The notes below the pieces were generated by a model that saw nothing but the letters and a program-made list of their open reading frames with translations, was not told where the DNA came from and did no database searches. A stretch of DNA of 64,000 bases from Erwinia sp. (GTDB taxonomy: Bacteria > Pseudomonadota > Gammaproteobacteria > Enterobacterales > Enterobacteriaceae). Numbering within the stretch: the stretch's first letter is position 1; each line of letters starts with the position of its first letter. The DNA lies in contig OZ024666.1 in assembly GCA_964016415.1 (NCBI GenBank), positions 2,399,310 through 2,463,309 on the forward strand. The letters are read 5' to 3'. The position numbers and the translations under genes were made by a program. Shown here in pieces: positions 1 through 11,049 of this stretch.

Positions 1-308
1 TCAAAAAAGCCCTTGAGCAGGCTTCCTGGCTGAATCCCGATATTCCGATTGAAGTTGAAGTCGAGGACCTCACCGAGCTTTCACAAGCCCTGGAGGCAGG
101 AGTCGGCAGAGTCAGGCTGAATAACTTTACACTGAATGAAATGCAACAGGCAGTGACCCTCAACAATCAACGTGCCCAGCTTGAAGCCTCCGGCGATATT
201 GACAGCACTATGCTGAGGGATATAGCTGAAACTGGCATAGATTTCATCTCGCTCGCTGCTATTAGCCAAAATATCAAAATACTCAATCTGACTTTACGTT
301 TTCAGTAA
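1..308 (+). CDS. nadC: Quinolinate phosphoribosyltransferase (NadC)-like, C-terminal part, diverged
   Basis: This is the last ~101 codons of a NadC-family protein, with the 5' end outside the window; the reading frame begins at base 3 and stops at 306-308. NadC converts quinolinate and PRPP to nicotinate mononucleotide in NAD synthesis. The fragment aligns end to end with the E. coli C-terminus (ASWL.P..P.EVEVE, AETG.DFIS, RF at the end), and ppdD follows as in E. coli. The active-site region is unusual: the normally invariant LDNF reads LNNF, SGN reads SGD, and the SVGALT phosphate-loop segment reads SLAAIS. Function may be impaired, or a second nadC may exist elsewhere. Confidence 0.85.
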   Translation, partial: KKALEQASWLNPDIPIEVEVEDLTELSQALEAGVGRVRLNNFTLNEMQQAVTLNNQRAQLEASGDIDSTMLRDIAETGIDFISLAAISQNIKILNLTLRFQ

Positions 309-316
309 TACCCCGG

Positions 317-350
317 ACAGCCATCTTTTCAGGATGGCTGTTATTCCGTT
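317..350 (+). terminator. Probable terminator after nadC
   Basis: A 9-bp perfect stem (ACAGCCATC / GATGGCTGT, 317-325 and 333-341) lies 8 bases after the nadC stop and is followed by a weak T-rich stretch. It separates nadC from ppdD. The T-tract is poor, so termination strength is uncertain. Confidence 0.55.
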
Positions 351-502
351 TGACATTTGTGAGCCTCTGCACAAGACGTTTACACCTTCACTGCAATCTT
401 TAATCACTCCGTCATCCTTCTGCACACTTTCCTCAACAGCTATTGGCGCTCTGTACTCAAGCTGCCCAGACTGAACTTATTTACCTCCCGGAGGAGACTA
501 TC

Positions 503-952
503 ATGCAGCTGCAAACGGGCTTCACACTTATCGAACTGATGGTAGTTATCGCCATTGTGGCTATTCTCAGCGCAATAGGTATACCCACCTATCAAGGTTA
601 TCTGCAAAAAGCAGCCCTGACTGATATGTTACAAACCGCGATTCACTACAAAACCACCGTTGATTTATGTGCTATGGAGTATGCCAGCCAGGAATCCTGT
701 TCGGCGGGGAGCAATGGCATTCCTGAGGGGAAAAGCACACGTTACGTTTCTGCAGTTGTGGTGAATGCAGGCACCATCATACTCTCAGGACAATCAACAC
801 TTGCCGGCTTAAAGGTAACCCTGCGCCCCGAGTGGCAAAATGATGAGGGCCAACTCCGCTGGCAGCGCTATTGCGAAAGCAGCAATGTCAGCCAAAAAAC
901 TGCCTGTGAAACACTCTTTCGCTTTGGTGGCGATCAGGGGGAGGGAGCTTGA
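503..952 (+). CDS. ppdD: Type IV major pilin precursor PpdD
   Basis: A 149-residue type IV prepilin. The start is ATG 503, preceded by GGAGGA at 490-495, which gives a short leader ending in Gly and a mature N-terminus beginning FTLIELMVV. This is the classic prepilin peptidase site (G/F, with Glu at +5) followed by a hydrophobic helix of ~20 residues. Further conserved blocks are KAALTDMLQ and the four cysteines of the globular domain. It would be processed by a prepilin peptidase and assembled in the inner membrane by HofB (ATPase) and HofC (platform protein), which follow. Because hofC is disrupted in this genome, assembly through this system is doubtful. Confidence 0.93.
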   Translation: MQLQTGFTLIELMVVIAIVAILSAIGIPTYQGYLQKAALTDMLQTAIHYKTTVDLCAMEYASQESCSAGSNGIPEGKSTRYVSAVVVNAGTIILSGQSTLAGLKVTLRPEWQNDEGQLRWQRYCESSNVSQKTACETLFRFGGDQGEGA

Positions 953-2346
953 TGAATGGTGCAACCCTGGAAACGCTGACTGACCTTTGTCTGCAATATC
1001 GTGCCATTGTGCTCTCTTTTTCACCCCAACGGTTGCAGATAGCGACGGAGAATCCACCCAATACAGAAATGATGGCTGCGCTGCGTTTTGTTACCCCTGC
1101 GAGGATTGATATTGAACGCTGGTCGTCGGCAAGATTGCAGCAATACGCCAGACAACACAAAATACCCTGGCTGGCTGAACTGGCTGATGTTAATGAAGCT
1201 GGGGCAACTGCGCAGGTGGACGCCCTATTACAACTGGCTCTGCAACGCCATGCTTCCGATATTCACCTCGAACCACAAACTGACGCACTGCGGCTGCGTT
1301 TACGTATTGATGGCGTATTACAAGTGATCACCTTAAATAGCCAGCATTCACCCGCTGCGCTGATATCGCGATTAAAAATCCTGGCAGGCCTGGATATCGC
1401 TGAACGCCGTTTACCCCAGGATGGTCAGTTTACCATCCCAATACAAGGCGAAAGTACCTCGTTTCGTTTGTCTACATTACCTACCTTGTTTGGAGAAAAA
1501 GCGGTAATCCGGCTGCTGGAAAGTCACCACCAGGCCGTTTCACTGGATAAACTGGGGATGTCCACACGCGCACTGACGCGATTCCGTCAGGCACTTGCTT
1601 TGCCTCAGGGACTGATACTGGTAACGGGCCCGACCGGTAGCGGTAAAACATTTACTCTGTACAGTCGACTCAACTGGCTTAATTCCCCTGAACGCAATAT
1701 TTGCAGTGTCGAGGATCCTATCGAAATACCTCTGAACGGTATCAATCAGACACAGACGCACGCGAAAACAGGACTGGGATTCAGTCGGGTACTACGTGCT
1801 CTGCTCAGACAGGATCCCGATGTCATCATGCTGGGAGAAATACGCGATACTGAGACCGCCGAAATCACCATCCAGGCGGCCCAGACAGGGCACCTGGTGC
1901 TCTCTACCTTGCATACTAACTCCACGACAGAAACGATCACCAGGCTGCGTCAGATGGGAGTAGCCAGCTATCTTCTGGCCTCAGCGCTAAAACTGGTAAT
2001 TTCTCAGCGCCTGGTAAGACGTCTTTGCGAGCATTGTCGGCAACAGGCTGAAGCAATAGCACATTTCCCGCCATCGCTCTGGCCTGGCACCGTACAGAAC
2101 TGGCAGGCTGCTGGATGCGAACATTGCCACGCTGGCTATCATGGCCGTCTGGCACTGTTCGAACTCCTCTATATTACCCCGGCGATACAGAATGCCATCA
2201 TGATGGAACAGGATGCGGAAACAATTGGTCAGCTGGCCAGCAAACAAGGAGCACCAACACTTTTCGCCGAAGGATTACGTTTGGTGAATCGAGGCGAGAC
2301 AACACTTGCAGAACTTTATCGGGTAATCGGCCTGCCGCATGTCTGA
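952..2346 (+). CDS. hofB: Type IV pilus assembly ATPase HofB (GspE/PilB family)
   Basis: A secretion ATPase of 464 residues starting at ATG 952, which overlaps the ppdD stop (TGATG); TTG 949 is a less likely start. Walker A is GPTGSGKT, the Asp-box/Walker B region reads DPDVIMLGEIRD, the His-box region LSTLHTNS, and a C-terminal tetracysteine zinc site is formed by LCEHC and GCEHCH. It is a cytoplasmic hexameric motor for pilin polymerisation. Length and motifs are complete, so this gene appears intact although hofC downstream is broken. The stop overlaps the hofC start at 2339, indicating a translationally coupled ppdD-hofB-hofC operon. Confidence 0.92.
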   Translation: MNGATLETLTDLCLQYRAIVLSFSPQRLQIATENPPNTEMMAALRFVTPARIDIERWSSARLQQYARQHKIPWLAELADVNEAGATAQVDALLQLALQRHASDIHLEPQTDALRLRLRIDGVLQVITLNSQHSPAALISRLKILAGLDIAERRLPQDGQFTIPIQGESTSFRLSTLPTLFGEKAVIRLLESHHQAVSLDKLGMSTRALTRFRQALALPQGLILVTGPTGSGKTFTLYSRLNWLNSPERNICSVEDPIEIPLNGINQTQTHAKTGLGFSRVLRALLRQDPDVIMLGEIRDTETAEITIQAAQTGHLVLSTLHTNSTTETITRLRQMGVASYLLASALKLVISQRLVRRLCEHCRQQAEAIAHFPPSLWPGTVQNWQAAGCEHCHAGYHGRLALFELLYITPAIQNAIMMEQDAETIGQLASKQGAPTLFAEGLRLVNRGETTLAELYRVIGLPHV

Positions 2347-2570
2347 ATATAACTTTTACTGGAGAGGCATCGATCAACAAGGCAACGAGTTGTGCGGTTT
2401 TTTTACGCGGTCACTCACGTTCACTGGTCGTCATGGCATTGATACAGGAAAACCTGATTCCCATCACTGTAAAACGCCAGACAGGAAAACTAACACGCCA
2501 GACTACAGCACGGAATCTTCATCTTTTTCGACAGCTGTCCACCTTGTTGCATGCCGGGCTGACTTTGTCA
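2339..2570 (+). pseudogene. hofC: hofC 5' fragment, frameshifted and cut by an IS element
   Basis: This is the N-terminal part of the inner-membrane platform protein HofC (GspF/PilC family). ATG 2339 opens MSEYNFYWRGIDQQGNE, then a run of seven T (2398-2404) shifts the frame; dropping one T gives continuous HofC-like sequence (MALIQENLIP, LSTLLHAGLTLS). At 2570 the gene is interrupted by the IS3-family element. Joining base 2570 to 3819 restores GLTLSESLQLIAE, matching the conserved GLTLSEGL region of HofC, so the insertion is clean. Two independent lesions make the gene non-functional unless slippage and precise excision occur. Confidence 0.88.
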
Positions 2571-2596
2571 TGTAGTGGCACACTGAATTTGGCCAC
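2571..2596 (+). repeat. IS left inverted repeat
   Basis: Outer 26 bp of the element, starting TGTAGTGG and ending TTTGGCCAC. It pairs as an inverted repeat with 3790-3815 at 21 of 26 positions. Confidence 0.85.
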
Positions 2597-2642
2597 CTGA
2601 GCAGAGGTGATATGCTCACCTCAACATCTTATAGGTGAACCA

Positions 2643-3815
<1,173 letters not shown>

Positions 3816-4781
3816 TCAGAAAGTCTGCAATTGATCGCCGAGGCAACGCCACACCCTGAATGGCAAGCCCTGCTGTATCACCTGCAGCGACAGATCCAAC
3901 AAGGATCTTCGTTCTCACAGGCGCTCGCCCAATGGCCGGGTATTTTTCCTCCGCTGTATCCTGCCGTAGTCAGCGTCGGAGAATTGACAGGCTATCTTGA
4001 GGACTGTTGTCAGCGGCTGGCACAACAACAAGAACGTCATCAACGACTACAGCACAATATACGTCGGGCATTACGCTATCCCGTGTTCACGCTGGTGATT
4101 GCTCTGATAGTCAGTCTCGGTATGCTGACCTGGGTACTGCCGGAGTTTGAAACTATCTATACGAGTTTCAATGCCCCACTGCCCTTGTTTACACGATGGA
4201 TTATGCAGATGTCCCATTTCCTCACACAGCATGGCTTGATTTTTCTGATGGCTGTTAGTGGCATAGGATATGGATGCAGAATCACTCATCAGCGTAGTCT
4301 GATATTTCAGCGCTACATACAACGCCAGTTATTGAAAATTCCCTTGCTGGGAAAAGTTGTCCATTTCAGTCAGTTGAATGTGATCTTTTCTACACTGACT
4401 CTGACGCAACAAGCCGGACTGACGCTACCTGATAGCCTTCAGGCCACAGAAAAGGTTATCGGAGGGCGGCTCTGGCAGGAAACGCTCACAGCACTCTGCA
4501 CGCACATTATTAATGGCAACCTGCTCAACACAATACTACTGCAACATCCTCTATTTCCTCCGCTGTGCCATCAAATGATCAAAGCAGGCGAAGCTTCAGG
4601 TTCACTCGACACCGTGATGAAAAAACTGGCGGATATCTATTATGATGAAGCGCAGCAACGGGCTGAACAGGCTCTAAGCCTGCTGGAACCGGCAATGATG
4701 TTGCTGGTAGCGACGATTGTCGGTTCCCTGGTTATCGCAATGTACCTGCCACTGTTTAATCTGGGCGAGATAATGGGCTGA
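3816..4781 (+). pseudogene. hofC: hofC 3' fragment
   Basis: This is the remaining ~320 codons of the HofC platform protein after the IS. The frame is open from the duplicated TCA to the stop at 4779-4781. Typical GspF features are present: FPPLYPAVVSVGELTGYLE and later PLCHQMIKAGEASGSLD (the duplicated GspF signature), plus membrane segments around TLVIALIVSLGMLTWVLPEF and the C-terminal LLVATIVGSLVIAMYLPLF. Translation could start only at codons inside or after the IS. Without the N-terminal half the platform is unlikely to function. It ends 14 bases from convergent guaC. Confidence 0.88.
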
Positions 4782-4795
4782 TACCTCACACCTCA

Positions 4796-5839
4796 TCAGC
4801 CCCGGTTATAAACCGGATTTTCCTGCTCAGCAACACGAATAAAGGTGGTTCTTTTGGTCAGTTCTTTCAGTCGCTCAGCCCCCACATAGGTACAGGCTGA
4901 GCGTAATCCACCAACAATATCTTTTACTGTATTCTCCACCGGACCACGCAAAGGCAGTTTCACTGTTTTACCTTCTGCTGCCCGGTAATCAGCTACCCCA
5001 CCGGCATGCCGTTGCATGGCTGAAGCAGAACTCATTCCATAAAATAGCATCATTTTTTCGCCATTACTTTCCACTACACTGCCTTCACACTCATCATGAG
5101 CCGCAAACATTCCGCCCAGCATGACAAAGTCGGCACCACCGCCGAACGCTTTTGCCACGTCACCGGGAACTGAACACCCGCCATCACTCACAATCTGTCC
5201 ACCCAAACCATGTGCAGCATCGGCACACTCAATCACAGCTGACAATTGAGGATAACCCACCCCGGTTTTTACCCGCGTGGTGCACACTGAGCCGGGACCT
5301 ATCCCCACTTTAACAATATCCGCTCCGGAAAGGATGAGCTCTTCCACCATCTCACCTGTCACCACATTGCCCGCACAAATGGTTTTATCGGGAAATCGCT
5401 GGCGCACACGCTGCAGGAAAGCAACAAAATGTTCTGAATAACCGTTTGCTACATCAAGACAAATAAAATTCAATGCAGCCGACAGTGAAAGTATCTGCTC
5501 AAGTCGGTAAAAGTCATCATCTGATGTTCCCGCTGAAACCATCAGATGACGCAATACGTTTTCCGATGCACCACTGACAAAATGTTGCCATTGTGCAACA
5601 GTATAATGATTATGCACCGCCGTCAGCAGATCGAACTCTGCCAGCACCGCTGCCATACTGAATGTTCCCACTGTATCCATGTTTGCTGCAATAATCGGTA
5701 CACCGGACCAGTGCGCTCCTGAGTGTCTGAAAGTAAACGACCTTGCCAGTTCAACTTGCGATCGACTTTTCAGTGTCGAGCGCTTCGGTCGAATAAGAAC
5801 ATCTTTGAAACCCAGTTTTATGTCTTCTTCAATACGCAT
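4796..5839 (-). CDS. guaC: GMP reductase GuaC
   Basis: A full-length GMP reductase of 347 residues. It catalyses NADPH-dependent deamination of GMP to IMP in purine salvage. The TIM-barrel active-site loop reads [15 protein letters not shown] and contains the catalytic Cys; other conserved blocks are [16 protein letters not shown] at the N-terminus, [13 protein letters not shown], and [15 protein letters not shown]-like sequence (here ending AAHDE). The start ATG is preceded by a strong GGAGG. It is a single-gene unit, convergent with hofC and divergent from coaE, the same neighbourhood as in E. coli. Confidence 0.96.
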   Translation of the reverse strand: MRIEEDIKLGFKDVLIRPKRSTLKSRSQVELARSFTFRHSGAHWSGVPIIAANMDTVGTFSMAAVLAEFDLLTAVHNHYTVAQWQHFVSGASENVLRHLMVSAGTSDDDFYRLEQILSLSAALNFICLDVANGYSEHFVAFLQRVRQRFPDKTICAGNVVTGEMVEELILSGADIVKVGIGPGSVCTTRVKTGVGYPQLSAVIECADAAHGLGGQIVSDGGCSVPGDVAKAFGGGADFVMLGGMFAAHDECEGSVVESNGEKMMLFYGMSSASAMQRHAGGVADYRAAEGKTVKLPLRGPVENTVKDIVGGLRSACTYVGAERLKELTKRTTFIRVAEQENPVYNRG

Positions 5840-6203
5840 TTCAACCTCCAGAACAATAGGCCTGATTGCACACTATAGATGATATTTAGTCTCCTGGCAT
5901 AATGTGCAAAATTCTCCCGATTTACGTGCGAAACCCAATGAAGTTAGGCTACAATCGTTGCGCATCTGCGCTGCCCGTTTGTCTGGTTAACGCGGTATCT
6001 GCGACAGGGTTTATCAGAAAACGCCTGTGCAGTGAATCGCCCGGTTCGCTCACAGGGTGTGGCAAATTCATATTGATGAGCCTGATTAAATTTGTCTCTG
6101 CTGTCAAATGCATAAATACTGTGTGAGTAGACCTCACACTGATAGTGAGGAACAACAACTGATGCAACATAACACAGATTGATATTGGGGGAACAAAGCC
6201 CTT
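5840..6203. other. guaC-coaE divergent intergenic region
   Basis: These 364 bases between divergent genes must hold both promoters. I see a TATAGT-like -10 candidate for guaC (complement of 5872-5877) without a convincing -35, and a small hairpin CCTCAC/GTGAGG (6132-6137, 6145-6150) upstream of coaE. A 74-codon open frame at 5902-6126 has no ribosome site or recognisable motif and I do not call it. Confidence 0.5.
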
Positions 6204-6815
6204 ATGGCCTATGTTGTGGCTTTGACCGGAGGGATTGGGAGTGGCAAAACAACCGTTGCAAATTTGTTTGCAGAATATGGTGTTGATATTGTAGATGCCG
6301 ATATTATCGCTCGCGAAATCGTCGAACCAGGTATGCCAGCGTGGCGGGCGCTGAAAGCTAAATTTGGCCCCAGCTTGTTTTCCGCAGACGGAAAACTGGA
6401 CAGAGCAGCGCTGCGTGAACATATTTTTTCTCATCCGGAAGATAAAACCTGGTTGAACACTTTGTTACATCCCCTTATCCAGACGGAAACACAGCGTCAG
6501 CTCGCAGAATGTTTGTCCCCCTGGTCATTATGGGTGGTGCCGTTACTGGTCGAAAATAATTTGCAGCATCTTGCAGACCGGGTGCTGGTAGTAGATGTGG
6601 ATCGCGATACTCAATTATCGCGCACGATAAACAGAGATGGGATCTCCCATTATCAGGCTGAGGCCATATTTGCTGCACAAGCAAGCCGGGAAAGTCGGCT
6701 TGCCATTGCTGACGATATAATTGATAACAGTGGCCCTCCTTCGGCTGTCAGAGCGCGTATTGCACAACTCAATCAACATTATCATCAACTTGCTGCAGCA
6801 GCACCCCAGGACTAA
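6204..6815 (+). CDS. coaE: Dephospho-CoA kinase CoaE
   Basis: Catalyses the final step of coenzyme A synthesis, phosphorylating the 3'-OH of dephospho-CoA with ATP. The 203-residue protein opens with [19 protein letters not shown], containing the P-loop GGIGSGKT. The [13 protein letters not shown] segment matches the conserved substrate-binding Asp region, and VPLLVENNL plus VLVVDVD follow. A G-rich ribosome site (GGGGGAAC) precedes ATG 6204. First gene of a coaE-zapD-yacG run; zapD begins four bases after the stop. Confidence 0.95.
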   Translation: MAYVVALTGGIGSGKTTVANLFAEYGVDIVDADIIAREIVEPGMPAWRALKAKFGPSLFSADGKLDRAALREHIFSHPEDKTWLNTLLHPLIQTETQRQLAECLSPWSLWVVPLLVENNLQHLADRVLVVDVDRDTQLSRTINRDGISHYQAEAIFAAQASRESRLAIADDIIDNSGPPSAVRARIAQLNQHYHQLAAAAPQD

Positions 6816-6819
6816 TATC

Positions 6820-7563
6820 ATGAGCACAACTGTATTATTTGAATATCCACTGAATGAGAAGATGCGTACCTGGTTACGCATTGAGTTTCTGATCAATCAG
6901 ATGAAAGAGAGCCAACGGATCACGCTTCCACATGAGGCATTAGCTTTTTTCCGTCAAACGGCCGAATTGATAGATGTCCTGGAACGAGGCGATCTGCGCG
7001 GTGAACTTGCGAAAGAACTTGATAAACATAAGCAAAAATTACAAACATGGAGTGAAGTGCCTGGCGTCGATCTGCAACGGGTTGAGGCACTGAGAGAAGA
7101 ACTCAAACAGTGTCTGGCTACGTTGATGTCTGCTCCGCGAATAGGCCAGCAGTTACGCGAAGAGCGTTTAATTAATCTGGTACGACAGCGTCTGAGTATT
7201 CCGGGAGGATGTTGTAGCTTTGACCTGCCAACATTGCATATCTGGTTGCATATCGAACAGACAGAGCGCGACAATCAGGTTCAACGCTGGATAACGTCAC
7301 TCGCGCCTTTGTATGACAGTTTGAAACTGATTCTTGAGTTACTGCGCCAGTCTGCTGCATTTCGTCATCAAACCAGCCTGAATGGTTTTTTTCAGGACAG
7401 TGCTGAAGGTGCTGAATTATTACGTTTGCAGCTGCCTCTTTCTGCCTCACTCTATCCGCAAGTCTCGGGGCATAAAAACCGTTATGCAATCCGGTTTCTG
7501 CCACTGGACAGTGAACAGGGAGAAGTACCTGTGCGTTTAGATTTTGACCTCGCCTGCTGTTAG
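6820..7563 (+). CDS. zapD: Cell division protein ZapD
   Basis: A 247-residue protein beginning [20 protein letters not shown] at ATG 6820, four bases after coaE. Length and N-terminus equal those of E. coli ZapD, a cytoplasmic protein that binds the FtsZ C-terminal peptide and bundles FtsZ filaments at the Z-ring. Conserved segments include the central helical bundle ([29 protein letters not shown]) and C-terminal [19 protein letters not shown] longer frame open from 6721 overlaps coaE and is rejected as the start by homology. Co-transcribed with coaE and yacG. Confidence 0.95.
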   Translation: MSTTVLFEYPLNEKMRTWLRIEFLINQMKESQRITLPHEALAFFRQTAELIDVLERGDLRGELAKELDKHKQKLQTWSEVPGVDLQRVEALREELKQCLATLMSAPRIGQQLREERLINLVRQRLSIPGGCCSFDLPTLHIWLHIEQTERDNQVQRWITSLAPLYDSLKLILELLRQSAAFRHQTSLNGFFQDSAEGAELLRLQLPLSASLYPQVSGHKNRYAIRFLPLDSEQGEVPVRLDFDLACC

Positions 7564-7574
7564 GAGATTACATT

Positions 7575-7775
7575 ATGCAATGTGAAACACTCTCTGTTTC
7601 CTGCCCTGGCTGTGGAAAGTCTGTTCTGTGGATCGAGGAAAGCAGCTGGCGTCCTTTTTGCAGCAAACGTTGTCAGCTCATTGATCTCGGCGAGTGGGCA
7701 GCTGAGGAAAAATGCATCCCCGGAAGTGAACTGTCCGAACACGATGCATGGAGTGATTCTGACCTCAGCCGTTAA
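7575..7775 (+). CDS. yacG: DNA gyrase inhibitor / zinc-finger protein YacG
   Basis: A 66-residue protein with a single treble-clef-like zinc site made by CPGCG near residue 10 and [14 protein letters not shown] near residue 30, the hallmark of YacG. In E. coli YacG binds the GyrB C-terminal region and inhibits gyrase. The tail is acidic ([13 protein letters not shown]), as in homologues. ATG 7575 lies 11 bases after zapD and is preceded by a GGAG site. Last gene of the coaE-zapD-yacG unit; convergent mutT starts its 3' end six bases later. Confidence 0.94.
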   Translation: MQCETLSVSCPGCGKSVLWIEESSWRPFCSKRCQLIDLGEWAAEEKCIPGSELSEHDAWSDSDLSR

Positions 7776-7781
7776 CCGTTT

Positions 7782-8177
7782 CTAGTCTGTCTCTTTCAGC
7801 AAACGCGCAACTATTGGAGCGTTTGCCGGAGGAAACTGACTGGCATCCAGCTGCGTTTGTTCCACCCAACGCACAGGTTGCCCTTCTCGTCCGTAAGGAT
7901 CATCCTGCCAGCTTTCTACCAGAAAAAAATGCAGTGTGACACTAAGGTCAGCATACGTGTGTGTCTCTTCACCAAAAGCAGTCGCTTTGAGTACCGTAAT
8001 CCCCGTTTCTTCGTAAAGTTCACGTTTTAGCGCTGCTTCAGCACTCTCATCAGCCTCGATTTTCCCGCCTGGGAACTCCCACATCAGCGCCATATGTGAC
8101 TCAGCGGAGCGCTGCGCAAGAAAAATCTGCTTTTGTGCATTACGAATAATCCCCACCGCCACTTGCAGGTGTCTCAT
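7782..8177 (-). CDS. mutT: 8-oxo-dGTP diphosphatase MutT
   Basis: A Nudix hydrolase of 131 residues that removes 8-oxo-dGTP from the nucleotide pool and prevents A:T to C:G transversions. The Nudix box is complete: GGKIEADES, then RELYEETGI, fitting GX5EX7REUXEEXGU. The N-terminal LQVAVGIIRNAQKQIFLAQR is the usual beta strand and loop of MutT. It lies downstream of secA on the same strand, as in E. coli, with a terminator between them. Confidence 0.95.
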   Translation of the reverse strand: MRHLQVAVGIIRNAQKQIFLAQRSAESHMALMWEFPGGKIEADESAEAALKRELYEETGITVLKATAFGEETHTYADLSVTLHFFLVESWQDDPYGREGQPVRWVEQTQLDASQFPPANAPIVARLLKETD

Positions 8178-8238
8178 TGACTCATCCTCTTGTTCTTTTC
8201 ATTACTGATATCGGTTGATTTACCCCTCATCCCGATAT

Positions 8239-8263
8239 AAAAAAGGCCGGATTTCTCCAGCCT
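8239..8263 (-). terminator. Terminator after secA
   Basis: On the minus strand an 8-bp stem (AGGCTGGA / TCCGGCCT, one G-U pair, loop GAAA) is followed by six T (complement of A-run 8239-8244). It lies 26 bases beyond the secA stop and before mutT. Confidence 0.8.
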
Positions 8264-8289
8264 CTGTCACTGTGTAACCAACGCAAAGC

Positions 8290-10995
8290 TTAGCCAAGGC
8301 GTCCGTGACATTGTTTATATTTTTTACCTGAACCACACGGACAAGGATCATTACGTCCTGTCTTACGCTCACCGGTTTGCCCCGCCAGCGCGCGCGCTGC
8401 TTCGGTTTCACTATCAACGTGACTCAGTTGCTGCTGTGCCTGCAAGCGCTGAGACTCTTCACGCCGCTGCTCTTCGAGCGCTGTGACCTCTTCAGGCATC
8501 TGCACCTGGACTTTACTCAAGGTACTGACCAGTTCATATTTCAGCACTTCCAGCATAGAGGCGAACATGGCAAACGACTCGCGTTTATACTCTTGTTTCG
8601 GGTCTTTTTGTGCATACCCACGCAAATGGATTCCCTGGCGTAAATAATCCATTGCCGCCAGATGCTCTTTCCATAATGAGTCAAGCGTCTGTAACATAAT
8701 GCCTTTCTCAAAACTGCGCATCATCTCGGCACCGACAACAGCCTCTTTTTCCAGATACTGTTCATCAGCATGCTTAATAATACGTTCACGCAGAGTCTCT
8801 TCATGCAGCTCTGGCTCCGTTTCAAGCCACTCAGCAATCGGCATAGTGAGATCAAAATCGAGTTTCAGACGTTCTTCCAGAGTCGGAATATCCCACATTT
8901 CCTCCAGAGACTGAGGAGGAATTGCACCGTCTATCACAGTACTGAAAACATCCTGACGAATGCTGTTAATCGTGTCACTGACGTCCGCAACATCCAGCAA
9001 CTCATTGCGCTGACTATACATAGCGCGACGCTGATCGTTGGCAACATCATCATATTCCAGTAGCTGCTTACGCACATCAAAGTTACGACTCTCAACCTTG
9101 CGCTGTGCATTGGCAATCGCCTTGGTCACCCACGGGTGTTCAATTGCTTCACCCTCTTTCATGCCGAGCTTACGCATCATGCCGGAAACACGATCAGAGG
9201 CAAAGATACGCATTAATGCATCTTCCATGGAAAGATAAAAACGAGATGACCCCTGGTCGCCCTGACGTCCGGAACGGCCGCGTAACTGGTTATCGATACG
9301 CCGTGACTCGTGGCGCTCAGTGCCAATGATATGTAAGCCACCAGAAGCCAGTACAGCATCATGACGTTCCTGCCATGCCTGTTTAATTTTCTCTGCCTCA
9401 GCCTCTGAGGGGTCATTCAATGCGGCGATTTCCGATTGCCAGCTACCACCCAGCACAATATCGGTTCCCCTGCCGGCCATGTTAGTCGCAATAGTGACTG
9501 CTCCTGGTTGGCCTGCCTGCGCGACAATATCTGCTTCGCGTGCATGAAATTTCGCATTAAGCACTTCATGCTTGATGCCAGCCTGCGTTAACTGTTCAGA
9601 GATGACTTCTGATTTTTCGATTGAAATCGTCCCCACCAGAACAGGCTGTCCATTTGCGGTACGTTCACGGATATCTTCAATAATCGCAACGATTTTTTCT
9701 CTCTCTGTCATGTAGACCAGATCAGGCATATCTTTACGAACCATCGGACGGTTGGTCGGCACAACAACCGTATCAAGCTTGTAAATAGAATAAAATTCAA
9801 ACGCTTCGGTATCTGCTGTCCCGGTCATCCCGGCGAGTTTATTATAAAGACGGAAGTAGTTCTGGAAGGTAATTGAAGCCAGGGTCTGATTTTCATTCTG
9901 AATTTCCACCCCCTCTTTAGCTTCCACTGCCTGATGTAAACCATCAGACCAACGACGACCCTGCATCGTACGACCGGTGTGCTCATCAACGATAATCACC
10001 TCGCCGTTTTTAACGATATAGTCTACATCACGGGTAAATAAGGCATGTGCACGCAGAGCCGCAGTAACATGATGCATCATCATGATATTGCCGGGTGAAT
10101 AGAGTGACTCCCCTTCTTCCATGATCCCTTCACTGACCATCAGCTCTTCAACAGCCACTAAACCACGCTCAGTAAGGTGAACCTGACTGGACTTTTGATC
10201 GACAGAAAAGTGTCCATCACCTTTAAAGGTATCTGAATCCTCTTTTTCCTGAGGTTTCAGATAAGGGATGATCTTGTTAACCTTGATGTAGAGCTCAGAG
10301 CTGTCCTCCGCCGGACCAGAAATGATCAGCGGTGTACGTGCCTCATCGATCAGGATGGAGTCAACTTCATCGACTAATGCATAGTTCAGTGTCCGTTGTA
10401 CGCGGTCCTCCGGACTGAATGCCATGTTGTCACGCAGATAATCAAAACCGTACTCGTTATTGGTGCCGTAAGTGATATCTGCCGCATACGCTTCACGTTT
10501 CGCTGGCGCAGGCATGCCAGGCAAATTGATACCAATGGTTAGGCCAAGAAACTCAAATAAAGCACGGTTATTTTCTGCGTCACGCTGTGCCAGATAATCG
10601 TTGACGGTAACAACATGTACACCTTTACCACTTAATGCATTGAGGTAGGCGGGTAAGGTTGCAGTTAATGTTTTACCTTCACCGGTACGCATCTCCGCAA
10701 TACAGCGTTCATTAAGCACCATTCCACCCAGTAGCTGGACATCAAAATGACGCATACCAAAAACACGTTTACTGGCTTCACGCACTGTGGCGAATGCTTC
10801 AGGCAGAAGCGTTTCAAGCGTTTCGCCTTTAGCGAGCCGTGCACGATACTCCGCCGTTTTTGCTTGCAGAGCCTCGTCTGACAGTTTTTCAAACTCCGGC
10901 TCCATGCTGTTAATTGTGTCAACTATTTTACGCATGCGCCGTAAAGTACGCTCATTACTGCTGCCAAAGATTTTGGTTAATAATTTGGTAAACAT
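8290..10995 (-). CDS. secA: Protein translocase ATPase SecA
   Basis: The preprotein translocase motor, 901 residues, starting [12 protein letters not shown] at ATG 10995; an upstream extension to 11013 lacks support in homologues. NBD1 carries the Walker A segment MRTGEGKT and the Walker B region [23 protein letters not shown] and the arginine-finger area [11 protein letters not shown] mark NBD2. The C-terminus holds the zinc site [16 protein letters not shown], which binds SecB and phospholipids. SecM lies directly upstream, and translation is expected to be controlled by secM pausing that exposes the secA ribosome site. A terminator follows. Confidence 0.97.
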   Translation of the reverse strand: MFTKLLTKIFGSSNERTLRRMRKIVDTINSMEPEFEKLSDEALQAKTAEYRARLAKGETLETLLPEAFATVREASKRVFGMRHFDVQLLGGMVLNERCIAEMRTGEGKTLTATLPAYLNALSGKGVHVVTVNDYLAQRDAENNRALFEFLGLTIGINLPGMPAPAKREAYAADITYGTNNEYGFDYLRDNMAFSPEDRVQRTLNYALVDEVDSILIDEARTPLIISGPAEDSSELYIKVNKIIPYLKPQEKEDSDTFKGDGHFSVDQKSSQVHLTERGLVAVEELMVSEGIMEEGESLYSPGNIMMMHHVTAALRAHALFTRDVDYIVKNGEVIIVDEHTGRTMQGRRWSDGLHQAVEAKEGVEIQNENQTLASITFQNYFRLYNKLAGMTGTADTEAFEFYSIYKLDTVVVPTNRPMVRKDMPDLVYMTEREKIVAIIEDIRERTANGQPVLVGTISIEKSEVISEQLTQAGIKHEVLNAKFHAREADIVAQAGQPGAVTIATNMAGRGTDIVLGGSWQSEIAALNDPSEAEAEKIKQAWQERHDAVLASGGLHIIGTERHESRRIDNQLRGRSGRQGDQGSSRFYLSMEDALMRIFASDRVSGMMRKLGMKEGEAIEHPWVTKAIANAQRKVESRNFDVRKQLLEYDDVANDQRRAMYSQRNELLDVADVSDTINSIRQDVFSTVIDGAIPPQSLEEMWDIPTLEERLKLDFDLTMPIAEWLETEPELHEETLRERIIKHADEQYLEKEAVVGAEMMRSFEKGIMLQTLDSLWKEHLAAMDYLRQGIHLRGYAQKDPKQEYKRESFAMFASMLEVLKYELVSTLSKVQVQMPEEVTALEEQRREESQRLQAQQQLSHVDSETEAARALAGQTGERKTGRNDPCPCGSGKKYKQCHGRLG

Positions 10996-11049
10996 AATAA
11001 TTCTCTCAATCACCGCACAATGTCGGCTTACTTTTTATCAATGTGGTTA

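Noticed and set aside
5902-6126. 74-codon frame between guaC and coaE
   Set aside because: No ribosome site, no domain, and it lies in the divergent promoter region.
8377-9329. Several plus-strand frames opposite secA
   Set aside because: All are antisense to a fully conserved gene and resemble nothing known.
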